Below, piece after piece: positions 25,122-33,484 of a stretch of 64,000 bases of DNA. This DNA comes from Catellatospora paridis (lineage in GTDB: Bacteria > Actinomycetota > Actinomycetes > Mycobacteriales > Micromonosporaceae), in NCBI RefSeq assembly GCF_009720365.1, contig NZ_ML769316.1:62001-126000 (forward strand), read 5' to 3'. The position numbers were made by a program, and so were the translations under genes. Each line of letters begins with the position of its first letter. The stretch's first letter is position 1. The notes below the pieces were generated by a model that had not been told where the DNA came from, made no database searches, and saw only the letters and a list, made by a program, of their open reading frames with translations.

Positions 25122-27692
25122 ATGCCGTTCAAGGGCGGTGTGAAGACCACCGCAGTGCCGATGAGCCCTGAGGCCCACTACAGGGACTTGCCACGCCGCG
25201 CCGACGCGGTCTCGGGCCTGTGGACGCACCAGGGTGATCTGCTGCGCATCTATGCCAGCTCCCATCTCGATGCACCTGATCTTGCCCTGGAGCTTCCTAC
25301 GGGCACCGGGAAGACCCTTCCGGGTCTGCTGATCGCCGACTGGGTTCGACTCAAACGATCAGGGCGGGTCGCCTATGCCTGTCCTACACGTCAGCTGGCC
25401 CAGCAGGTAGCTAAGGTCGCGGCCCGAGAAGGCGTACCGATCGTCACGCTTATCGGCAACCACGGAAACTGGAGCACTCTGGACAAGGCGGCCTACGAGG
25501 GTGCCGCAGCGGTGGCCGTCACGACCTACAGCACAATCTTCAACAGCAGCCCGAAGCTCGAAACGCCCGACCTGCTGCTATTCGATGACGCGCACGCGGG
25601 TGAGCAGTATGTCGGGGAGCAGTACGCGATAAAGATCCGCCGGGACAATGCCTCCCTCTACGCTGCTGTCCTGGATGCGGTCGCACCGGCCATCGATGGC
25701 ATCCCTCTGCGGCGTCTCCGCGACGCGGTACCGGATCCTGGGATGTACCGCAGCGCTCGGCTCATCGTGCCGTTGCGCCAGCCGAAGATGGTCACTCGGC
25801 TGGACGCCGTCCTGTCCCAGTTGCCCACGCCGTGGTCGTTCCGGTACTCCATGATCCGCGGCGTGATCGAAACCTGCCTCGTCTACGTCTCCTACGGCGA
25901 GATCTTGATTCGGCCGATTATCCCGCCCACCGCCAACAACGTGGTCTTCACAACTGCCCGCCAGCGCATCTACCTTTCGGCGACACTTGGCAGCGGCGGC
26001 GAACTGGAGCGCGCCTTCGGCCGTGCCCCGATCACTCGCGTCGCACTACCTGAGACCACGCCCACACCGAGGTCCGGGCGCCGGTTCTTCGTCTTCCCAG
26101 AGTTGATCGCCGACGCTGACCCGGGTGCAGTCGCAGCCTCGATCGTAAACGAGGCTGGCAAGGCGCTCGTCCTTGCGCCGGATACCAATACGGCCGTCAC
26201 CACGGCCCATCAGCTGGCCCAGCCCGGCTGGCCCGTGTTCACGGTCGACGACGTCGCCGACGGGATGGAGCCATTCGCTGCCGCCTCGAACGCAGTGTGC
26301 GGCCTCGCCGCCCGGTATGACGGACTCGACCTGCCAGGTGATTTCTGCCACGTCGTTGTCCTCGACGGCAAGCCGGATGCCGACAACCTGCAGGAACGAT
26401 TCCTGTCCCAGAATGTGCGGGCCGGCGCAGCGCTGGCCGAACGACTGCGCACCCGGGTCGTCCAAGGTGCCGGTCGCTGTACCCGCGGTCCGAACGACTG
26501 GGCGGTCGTTGTCATCAAAGGGTCAAACTTGACGACCTATCTCGTCCGCCCTGAGACCCGGCAGAGCCTCGATCCAGAGCTGCAGGCTGAAATCTTTTTC
26601 GGCATCGAGAACAGCCGCGGCGCCACTGCGGCGGACCTGTTGGACAACGTCAAAATCTTCCTCGCTCAGGGAGACGAGTGGCGTCAGGAGGCAGAGCCGA
26701 TCCTGACCGAGCAGCGCAACGCCGCGACGGTCACCCTCCCCGCGGGCACCGAAGCGCTGACGGCCTCCGTATCCTCCGAAGTCGCGGCCTTTGCCCACGC
26801 TGCCTCCGGACAGTGGCGGGACGCCAGCGCCAAAGCAGCTGAGGCCGCAATGAAGCTTGGCTCCGGCGGCGACGCGCTGCGCGGATACCGTTCGTTCTGG
26901 CTGTACATCGCCGCCACATGGGCCGATCAGGCCGTCGCGAGCGGCGGCGAACCAGGCCAGCGGGAGCACGCCCGCGCGCTGCTCGCTCAAGCCGAGGCCG
27001 CTGCCAAGCCTGCTACCTGGATCCGCGACATGGCTGCGATTCCTGAGGCACCACGTCCGTCACTCTCCCCGGCCTCCGCGTGCGCGGCTGCGACCATCGT
27101 CGCGCGGTTGCAGCAGACAACCGTCCCCAAGATCGCGGCGATCACGGCCGAGATGCTGGCCGGACTCCAGCAACGAACGCCGGGGATCTACGAGCCCGCG
27201 CTCACCCGCCTGGGCCTGATGCTCGGAGCGGACGCTGCGAAGCCGTCAGGCGATGGACGGTGCGACTCCACCTGGTGCTGGGCAAACGACCTTTGGATTG
27301 CGCTCGATGCCAAGAGCGACCACGAGCCGAAAGGGCTAGTACCGTTGAAGGACGTGCGGCAGGCGAACCACCAGCTCCGGCTACTCGCCAGTGACCGAGG
27401 CGCGGAGGTCGTACCCCCCGACAGCGTCGCTGTGATCATTTCGCCGAAGCCAGCGGTCGATCCCACCGCGGTTGCATCCGCTGAGCCGAACGTGTACCAC
27501 GTTCATCCGGATGCGGTGAGCGAGTTGGCCGAGGCCGCCGGGCGGGCGTGGCAAGATTTTATGTCCAGCAGAGCCGGCAGGTCGGAACAGCAGCTACGCG
27601 AACTGGTCGCGGACCGGTTGAGCCAAGACGGCCTTCTGCCTGAACAGGTCCACGATCGGCTGACCGCCACGCCAGTGAGTGAGGCCCAGTAG
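25122..27692 (+). CDS. DEAD/DEAH-type superfamily 2 helicase
   Basis: 856 aa from the ATG at 25122, chosen because AGGGAGGACCG precedes it (the open frame extends 300 bp further upstream without a ribosome-binding site). Helicase motifs are in order: Q-like 'LWTHQGDLLRIYA', Walker A 'LELPTGTGKTLPG' (58-65), Ia 'ACPTRQLAQQ', II 'LLLFDDAHAGE' (DDAH about 150), III-like 'IYLSATLGSG', VI 'RVVQGAGRCTRGPNDW'. The C-terminal 350 residues are helical with no recognised domain. Unlike standard helicases, motif II is DDAH. Its position divergent from the SNF2/methyltransferase operon suggests a second component or a stand-alone defence helicase. Confidence 0.88.
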   Translation: MPFKGGVKTTAVPMSPEAHYRDLPRRADAVSGLWTHQGDLLRIYASSHLDAPDLALELPTGTGKTLPGLLIADWVRLKRSGRVAYACPTRQLAQQVAKVAAREGVPIVTLIGNHGNWSTLDKAAYEGAAAVAVTTYSTIFNSSPKLETPDLLLFDDAHAGEQYVGEQYAIKIRRDNASLYAAVLDAVAPAIDGIPLRRLRDAVPDPGMYRSARLIVPLRQPKMVTRLDAVLSQLPTPWSFRYSMIRGVIETCLVYVSYGEILIRPIIPPTANNVVFTTARQRIYLSATLGSGGELERAFGRAPITRVALPETTPTPRSGRRFFVFPELIADADPGAVAASIVNEAGKALVLAPDTNTAVTTAHQLAQPGWPVFTVDDVADGMEPFAAASNAVCGLAARYDGLDLPGDFCHVVVLDGKPDADNLQERFLSQNVRAGAALAERLRTRVVQGAGRCTRGPNDWAVVVIKGSNLTTYLVRPETRQSLDPELQAEIFFGIENSRGATAADLLDNVKIFLAQGDEWRQEAEPILTEQRNAATVTLPAGTEALTASVSSEVAAFAHAASGQWRDASAKAAEAAMKLGSGGDALRGYRSFWLYIAATWADQAVASGGEPGQREHARALLAQAEAAAKPATWIRDMAAIPEAPRPSLSPASACAAATIVARLQQTTVPKIAAITAEMLAGLQQRTPGIYEPALTRLGLMLGADAAKPSGDGRCDSTWCWANDLWIALDAKSDHEPKGLVPLKDVRQANHQLRLLASDRGAEVVPPDSVAVIISPKPAVDPTAVASAEPNVYHVHPDAVSELAEAAGRAWQDFMSSRAGRSEQQLRELVADRLSQDGLLPEQVHDRLTATPVSEAQ

Positions 27693-27858
27693 GTCGTCAG
27701 GATCGTTGATACTGAGGCAAGTTGCCATGGGCGGGGCGGCGACCTCGAACAAGCGGAACAGACCTTCAAAGCGGTCGGTGAGTCGAAGCGAACTTGCGTG
27801 CCCGTTGACGCATTACGGCCTGAACTGACCCGCAGGTTCCCTCCGAATCCCCCGCAAG

Positions 27859-28690
27859 TTAGAGCGAACCTGCGGAGCTTCGCAAGCGCCGGAAAACGAC
27901 CACGTCCTCATGACCGATGAGCGCTTGTGGCACTCCGCCCCCGATCGCCTTACGGACCGAGTACAGCTGGAAGAACGACGCCCGAGCGGTGAATCGAGCC
28001 GCCCTTCGCGGACTGCGGCCAGCAAAGCCACGCACCGCTCAACCGGCTCGAGCCCAGCCGCGATCCCGCTTGCCACGACCGCAGAGGGCAGGTCGACGAG
28101 GCTGCCGCCACGGCCGGGCCGTGACCGCCACGTATCCACCGGGCTTGAGCAGTACGGCGCATCCGGCCAGAATCTGGCGGAACCCCTCGGTGAGGCCCTG
28201 CCAGCCGGCGTGGGCGAGGTCGCGGTTGTCGCTGTAGCGGTCGTGTCGCTTGTGTACCCCTGCCCCGGGCTGGGCGTCGACCTGCCCGTGCACGCCGGGC
28301 CCGTACGGCGGGGAGGTGACCACGAGCGAGGCCTGCCCGAACAGCTCCGCAGGGACGAGGTCGGTGAGCATGGTGGCGTCGCCGGTGTACACCTGCCCGC
28401 TGCCGGTGGCGCCGTGGGTCGTGGCGTGGGCGAGGTTGGCGCGGGCGATGTCGGCCCAGGCGGGCTCCAGCTCGACGCCGACACCACGGCGGTCCAGGTA
28501 TGCGGCCTCGACCAGGCTCGTGCCGATGCCGCACATCGGGTCGACGACGATGTCGCCTGGGTTGGTGTAGCGGCCGATGGCGTGCGCAGCGATCGCTGGC
28601 AGCATCCGTGCGGGATGCTTGGTCGCCTCCGGCAGGTAGCGGTCCTTGCGCTGGGCGCGGGAGGTCTGCTGCGCGGTGATCCACACGGAG
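27859..28690 (-). pseudogene. DNA methyltransferase (TRM11/N4-N6 type), frameshifted
   Basis: Reading across frames gives a recognisable actinomycete DNA methylase: 'VWITAQQTSRAQRKDRYLPE', 'HPARMLPAIAAHAI', 'PGDIVVDPMCGIGTSLVEAA' (SAM site), 'SLVVTSPPYGPGVHG' (SPPY catalytic motif), 'AVLLKPGGYVAVTARPW', then after a shift near 28100 'GGSLVDLPSAVVASGIAAGL', and after a second shift near 27980 'SFFQLYSVRKAIGGGVP' and 'HEDVVVFRRLRSS' to TAA at 27859. At least two one-base shifts break the frame, so it cannot make the full protein. A second, shorter relic of the same gene lies at 55788-56070 in the same orientation. The sequence 78 bp beyond the stop (from about 27781) also matches there. Confidence 0.85.
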
Positions 28691-29587
28691 ACTGGCAGCT
28701 GATGCACGCCGCCGCACGCACGCCCGCGACCTGCCGCAGGCCCACGGTGGCGACGCCGGTGCCGACGACGGAGGGTGTGCCGTAATCGCGGGCGACGAGA
28801 GAGGCAAGCACGGCCGGGGTGCCGCCATTGGTGACCACGGCGGCGGCTCGAGCGAACAGCGGCGTCCACGCCGGTGCGGTCGCTTCCGCGACCAGGACAT
28901 GTCCGTCGCGGAACCCGGCGAAGTCCTGGGCTCGAGCGAACAGCGGCGTCCACGCCGGTGCGGTCGCTTCCGCGACCAGGACATGTCCGTCGCGGAACCC
29001 GGCGAAGTCCTGCGAACCGTGCACGATACGCACCGGGCCGGTGGCGCGGCCCGCCGACGCGGGATTCCCGATGATCACCCACTCGCCGACCTCGCCCTCA
29101 CCGCGGGCCTGCTGCACGGCGCGGTCGATGATGTCGCCGATGAGTCGAGCCGGGCGCCCGAGCGTCAACGGCACGGCGAGGACTCGCTGACGCTGCCACT
29201 GCGCGCGCCGCTCGCCCAGCGTTGGCGCCGAGGGGCTCGGGCTGGCCAGCCAGGCGGGCGGCGACCTCGTCGAGGGTGTAGAAGTACACGTCCACGGCCC
29301 GTTCGATCTCACCGGCGGCGGCCAGCGCTCGCCGAGCTGGCGGGCGCAGGTCCGCAGGACCGGCCAGGCGACTGTGAGGTCGCGGGCCTGTTCCTCCCGG
29401 ATGACCGCGTAGTGCTGGTTGACCTGCAGCAACTGCGCGAAGCTCTCGCATGATCAGACGGTGCCGCGGGAGGCGTCGCGGTCCGACTCGACCAGGGCGA
29501 TCCATTCCAGAAACGCGAGCTGAGCAACCGATCCAGTGCCTCGGACCTTGGCCCGCCGCTGTGGACGAACCGCTTCGGCTCGGACAT
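28690..29587 (-). pseudogene. PEP-utilising enzyme (swivel domain), frameshifted relic
   Basis: This resembles the C-terminal part of phosphoenolpyruvate synthase / rifampicin phosphotransferase-type proteins. Pieces in order are 'LEWIALVESDRDASRGTV' (near 29550), 'QLLQVNQHYAVIREEQARDL', after a shift near 29325 'AAGEIERAVDVYFYTLDEVA', and after a shift back near 29230 the mobile phosphohistidine domain 'NPASAGRATGPVRIVHGSQD', 'GHVLVAEATAPAWTPLF', 'AAAVVTNGG' and 'YGTPSVVGTG'. The position where the family has GG-x-SH-AA with the phosphorylated His reads 'GGTPAVLASLVAR', so the catalytic His is absent. An internal 84-bp tandem duplication repeats 28 residues of the swivel domain. The ATP-grasp N-terminus is missing. 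Confidence 0.75.
28846..29013. repeat. 84-bp perfect tandem duplication
   Basis: The block starting gctcgagcgaacagcggcgt at 28846 is repeated at 28930, and the two copies are essentially identical over 84 bp (28 codons). Near identity implies a very recent slippage or recombination event inside an already decayed gene, or an assembly artefact. Confidence 0.9.
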
Positions 29588-29774
29588 GAGAAGCGAGCCA
29601 GGCTCGTCCCCCGGGGGTCAGCCTTCCGTCGGGGAAGGCGGCGTCTGGCGTTTGCCGACGCCGCGAATCGTCAGATCCAAGCGCGCTGAGAGGTGCGGCG
29701 ATGCGGGCCGATCAATCGGGGCCACGGCCGAAATGGCGGATGGCTCCCACGGCGGACGTCGATATGTTCGCCTA

Positions 29775-30281
29775 GTGAACCGATCGCGGCGCCGTACGTC
29801 CGCCCTCTTGCTGGTCGTGGCGCTCGCTGGCGCGCTGCTCGGATGCACGAGTAAACCACGACCGTCCGCCAGTGCGGGTACTGCGGCGCAGGCATCGCTG
29901 GGACCGACTGTGACCACATCGGCCCAGCCTGCGGTGCCTGGAGGTGCCCTAGCCGAACCATCTCCAGGAAGCCCGACCTTCTGCTACTCCCTGAGCCGAT
30001 CATCCGCGATCACGGAGATACCTGTGGCGCTCAACCAGTTGTCGGCGCCGGAGACCGCAGACGTGGGGGCGGCCGGGCTCCGCAGCGCAGCGAACGACCT
30101 CAGAGTGATCGGGTCCGACGCGACGCCTGCGAAGCGCCAGTCCTTCGCCCAGGCGGCGGCCGCGCTGGACTGGGCGGCCGGTGCGGGCCTCGCCGACCAT
30201 GAAAGCGGCGACGAGTTGTCCCGAGCGCTGCAGCAGCTCGGTGAGGAGGTGCAGGGCGCGTGTCAGTTCCCACTCGGCTGA
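29775..30281 (+). CDS. secreted lipoprotein, hypothetical
   Basis: About 168 aa from GTG 29775 (an earlier in-frame ATG at 29733 would add 14 residues). The N-terminus has a type II signal peptide: basic 'NRSRRRTS', hydrophobic 'ALLLVVALAGALLGC', lipobox L-L-G-C. A Ser/Thr/Pro/Ala-rich spacer is followed by a helical domain ('ALNQLSAPETADVGAAGLRS', 'SRALQQLGEEVQGACQFPLG') with two cysteines that may pair. It is probably anchored on the outer face of the membrane. The last codons overlap the start of the next gene by 22 bp, so the two are translated together. No enzymatic motif is visible. Confidence 0.75.
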   Translation: MNRSRRRTSALLLVVALAGALLGCTSKPRPSASAGTAAQASLGPTVTTSAQPAVPGGALAEPSPGSPTFCYSLSRSSAITEIPVALNQLSAPETADVGAAGLRSAANDLRVIGSDATPAKRQSFAQAAAALDWAAGAGLADHESGDELSRALQQLGEEVQGACQFPLG

Positions 30282-31435
30282 AGCGTGCGTTGCTCGCGGG
30301 CGTCTGCGGCGTGCTGATCGCGCCGGCAGCCGTCGCGAACGCGGTCCCCGACTCGTCGTTGTGCAAGATGGATACGGCCCGTGGGGCGGTCCCGGCCAAG
30401 TTCCCGTTACAAGCCTGCATCGACACAGGCGGGGTCCAGATGCGCAACCAGCTCGACGTGCCCGTCTGGCTCACCGTCAGCGGCGACACGAAACCCATGG
30501 TCAAGCTGAGCACCGACATGGGCGCCGCGGCGATCGCCACACGCATGCTGCACCCCGACCCGCGGCTTATCATGCCGGGCGACCACCTGCGGGTGCCTCT
30601 CGGCACCAGGGTGGCCACGCTACGAGTCGACCCTGACCCCGATGCCTATCGCACGTACATATTCGCCACCACAATGCTGGCGTACGTGCCCGCCGGAAAG
30701 ATCATCGAAACGTACGAGGTCTTCACCGGCCTGATCAAAGACTGGTCTGCTGCGTTCGCCAACTACCAGACGTGCCTGGCCCGGGCGAACTGGATCCAGC
30801 AGATCGGATGCAACGCCACGCTCAAGTGGGACGTGACATTCGCCTTCGGAAAGGCCGCGGTGCTGGGCCTTGGTTCTGCTATTCTCAAGATCATTATGAG
30901 CCCTACTTTCTACGCTCAGTGGCTCGCCAACCAGCCCCCCTCGATCGGAGCGCTCCTCTTCGGGGACCGGACGATCCCGATCGCAGCGAAGATGTCGGCC
31001 GGCAGCAGTGGAAGCCAGGCCAGCCCTCCACCTGCCGGCGGCACGGGAGGCACACGACGCTGCCCGACCAGCTCCGACTGGGCGCGCATCGTGAAATGGT
31101 TCTACAACGACCAGTACCATCCCGCAGCGCACCTGGTCTCCTTCACGAAGCGCCGCGGTCCGGTATGCGAGGGAATCCATGCGGCCGCCCTCTTCTACGT
31201 CGACGCGTACGTCTTCGTGAACGGTCGGTGGGAGGATCCGGCGATCCGGCGCCAGTTCGAGGTTTACGTCCTCGCGGTCGACGGTTCGAGTTACAACCCG
31301 CCCTTCAACCCGCCGTGGCAGCAGTACACCCTCGTGGAACTGCCCATGCGCAGCGGCACCTGCGCCGAGCTCGCGAGCACCTCCGACGAGTGGCGTCCGG
31401 TAGCAGCCGGAGTCCGCCGATTCATGGGCTGCTGA
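30260..31435 (+). CDS. secreted protein, hypothetical
   Basis: 391 aa. A Sec signal peptide ('LKRALLAGVCGVLIAPAAVA' then NAVPDS) is followed by a domain with several cysteines ('SSLCKMDTAR', 'LQACIDTGG', 'YQTCLARANWIQQIGCNATL'), a hydrophobic helix near 195-215 ('AAVLGLGSAILKIIM'), a Gly/Ser/Pro linker near 250-270, and a C-terminal domain ('CPTSSDWARIVKWFYNDQYH', 'VCEGIHAAALFYVDAYVFVN', ending in Cys). The paired cysteines suggest an extracytoplasmic disulfide-bonded protein. It overlaps the lipoprotein gene by 22 bp. Family unknown; it may be a normal envelope gene interleaved in the island. Confidence 0.78.
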   Translation: MSVPTRLKRALLAGVCGVLIAPAAVANAVPDSSLCKMDTARGAVPAKFPLQACIDTGGVQMRNQLDVPVWLTVSGDTKPMVKLSTDMGAAAIATRMLHPDPRLIMPGDHLRVPLGTRVATLRVDPDPDAYRTYIFATTMLAYVPAGKIIETYEVFTGLIKDWSAAFANYQTCLARANWIQQIGCNATLKWDVTFAFGKAAVLGLGSAILKIIMSPTFYAQWLANQPPSIGALLFGDRTIPIAAKMSAGSSGSQASPPPAGGTGGTRRCPTSSDWARIVKWFYNDQYHPAAHLVSFTKRRGPVCEGIHAAALFYVDAYVFVNGRWEDPAIRRQFEVYVLAVDGSSYNPPFNPPWQQYTLVELPMRSGTCAELASTSDEWRPVAAGVRRFMGC

Positions 31436-31704
31436 TGGCCAATGCATGCCACTGCTCACCCCTGGTCTTTCGAGTCCAGTCAGAGTACGAGTTCATGGAG
31501 GGTGGTGCTTCCGGGAAAGCATCGGCTACTAATGGAATCCTAGCCCGCATCCTGTTGGACATCCTAACGTCCGCTACGGGACAGTCAGCACGCTTGAACG
31601 CGGTAAGAAATAGGGGACGCTGCGCTGAACGTGCCCGTTGCCCGACTGGGGTCCTTGCTGGCGCGCCGTACCCTGAGCCGACGCATTCATGAGGAGTGAT
31701 CGGA

Positions 31705-32547
31705 TTGACGCAGAAGCTGCCCAGGTCCCTGATAGCTGGCCTCGCCATCCTGGCGGCCTTGTCGTTCTCGGTATCGATGTACCTCGAATGGCTTCACTTT
31801 GACTTCCTTGTCAAGCATCCGATCTCAGTAAACCTAATTTCCGGGGTAGTTGGGTTCTCGACCGGCGGCTGGACAATTGCAGTAATTGCGAATTGGTTTA
31901 TCGAACGAGATCGCATTCTGCTTCACAGTAAGGAGTTGAGCGATAGGCTATTGGAGTTCAAGAATTCGCTACTCGACGTCACTTCTACCTTGCCTGCCGA
32001 ACTTCTGCCATCAGGGTGGCCGGGCGACAATGAACGATGGCGACGCGAGCTTAGGAACATGGATATCGGTTGGATAGCGTGGTCCACACTGTTTGAGGAC
32101 GCTTCGAGGCGCGTGGATTACAGCCCCAATGCGCGACAGCCCTCTTCGGCTGGCATCGACTGCGAAGAGTTCAGAGCCGCTGCGGAGAACTGGTGCGATA
32201 GAGTGGTTCCCCATTTCATGGTCCAATTCGGCGTCGCCTACTCCGGCAGGATACGACGCAAGAGGTCCTCTACAAGCTTGCTTATAAGCAGAACTGCTAT
32301 CAATCCTCACATGGTTCTTCTCAAGCTTCAGGATCTATTGGACGCCGTCCTTCGAGACGCGATAATCCGGCGATGGATAGCGACCGTACCGGGTCAGTGG
32401 GCGTTAGTAGGCGTGGATTTGCGAAGGCTGAAGCGACGGCCATTCGCCGTTCTGATTGCGCAACCAGCGCGGTTTTTTCAATTCCTGTCACGTCTGATCA
32501 GGTTGTATCGAGCTAAGCCGGTTCCGCTACCGCCTCAAAAGGAGTAG
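31705..32547 (+). CDS. membrane protein with two N-terminal transmembrane helices
   Basis: About 280 aa. TTG 31705 is preferred because GAGGAG lies 8 nt upstream; the in-frame GTG at 31696 sits on the Shine-Dalgarno itself. Two hydrophobic segments ('SLIAGLAILAALSFSVSMYL' and 'ISVNLISGVVGFSTGGWTIA') precede a cytoplasmic helical domain ('ERDRILLHSKELSDRLLEFK') and a basic C-terminus ('RLKRRPFAVLIAQPARFFQF'). The gene is less GC-rich than its surroundings, a sign of transfer. It stands alone between non-coding stretches and is followed by a terminator. Function unknown. Confidence 0.78.
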   Translation: MTQKLPRSLIAGLAILAALSFSVSMYLEWLHFDFLVKHPISVNLISGVVGFSTGGWTIAVIANWFIERDRILLHSKELSDRLLEFKNSLLDVTSTLPAELLPSGWPGDNERWRRELRNMDIGWIAWSTLFEDASRRVDYSPNARQPSSAGIDCEEFRAAAENWCDRVVPHFMVQFGVAYSGRIRRKRSSTSLLISRTAINPHMVLLKLQDLLDAVLRDAIIRRWIATVPGQWALVGVDLRRLKRRPFAVLIAQPARFFQFLSRLIRLYRAKPVPLPPQKE

Positions 32548-32570
32548 CTTGCCCCCGGAAAGGGCAGGCT
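32546..32570 (+). terminator. terminator hairpin after the membrane protein gene
   Basis: AGCTTGCCC and GGGCAGGCT pair with one G-T wobble around a 7-nt loop, immediately at the stop codon of the upstream gene. Confidence 0.5.
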
Positions 32571-32679
32571 AGGTGACGCCCGGAGCACTCTCGCCGACGA
32601 GAAGGCGCACTGCTTCTTCGATCTTGGCCTGGATGAGCTGGCCCAGCGTGAGATTGTCGAGGCTACGGGCCGGCTGGAG

Positions 32680-32950
32680 CCCGAGCCGCGTGCGGGGCCT
32701 TGCCATCGACACCGCGCTGTATGCCGCTTCGCTGGCCCGCTCGCGGCAGGTTGAGCATGCCTGCGCGATGGCGCACCGCGCTGTCGCCTACGCGGCGAAT
32801 GTTGCCTCGTTCCGCAGCGCCCACCGCATCGTGATGATGGTCGCCGAGCTGCAGCCCTATGCCGCGCTGCCCGAGGTGCGGGACCTGTTTGAGGATGTCC
32901 GGACGCGGCTGCCGTCGCTGGTCGGCTTTGCGCCGAGCCGGCTGTCTTGA
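32680..32950 (+). pseudogene. C-terminal TPR fragment of an XRE-type regulator
   Basis: The open segment reads 'RVRGLAIDTALYAASLARSR', 'QVEHACAMAHRAVAYAANV' and 'LPEVRDLFEDVRTRLPSLVG' to a stop at 32948-32950. This matches the TPR tail of actinomycete XRE/TPR regulators, where R-x-R-x-F/L-D-x-A-x-L-A is followed by D-x-A-C-x-x-x-x-x-A-L. The N-terminal HTH and most of the TPR array are missing and no start or ribosome-binding site precedes it, so it is a truncated relic. Confidence 0.55.
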
Positions 32951-33484
32951 GCACCGCGGCGTAGGCGTCGAGCTCTGTTTCAGCGCCGCGGCCAGCCCGG
33001 TCGGGTTGGACAGGTAGTGCCCGGCGTACTCGATCTCCAGCAGCCGGACCAGCAGCTTTCCGTCGTGACGGTGTGCGACGTCTGCGAGAGCTTGCGCCAC
33101 TGCGACTCCCCAACGACCCGCCGGGCCACGATAGCTACACGTCCGACGGTTCTCGGTAGGCGGGTCGTCTGCGACAACCCGTGGCCGCTTTCGGCTAGGC
33201 GGCCACCACTCATCGTGATCGCACGTCGACGTTGGTCACGGTTCAACCGGATGGGGCGAGCACCCCCACTAACGGGCGGTGCCGCTGACGAACCGGTAGG
33301 AACTCCGGCGCATGCCTGGACATTCCACCACCCACGACAGGTAGGCTGCTCGACTCCGGGTAAGGAAATCGCGACCGGGTGTGGCCGGACTCCCAAGATC
33401 CACCAAACCTGCACGGCGGGACTGGCACCGCCTGAGCACCAAGAACGGTCCGGATCATGCATGACGACGGGGAGGAAACGCGCG
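32951..33484. other. intergenic region upstream of the MutL/Z1 operon
   Basis: No gene is supported. On the minus strand about 40 codons near 32975-33100 read 'GKLLVRLLEIEYAGHYLSNP', which looks like a fragment of a coding sequence but is too short to place. The promoter of the MutL-like operon should lie here; a good ribosome-binding site (GGGGAGGA) is at 33470-33477. Confidence 0.4.

Noticed and set aside
28846-29013. possible CRISPR-like or regulatory repeat
   Set aside because: Only two adjacent copies with no spacer; it is a tandem duplication within a gene relic.
32975-33100. short minus-strand coding-like fragment (LLEIEYAGHYLSNP)
   Set aside because: About 40 codons without start or recognisable family; insufficient to annotate.
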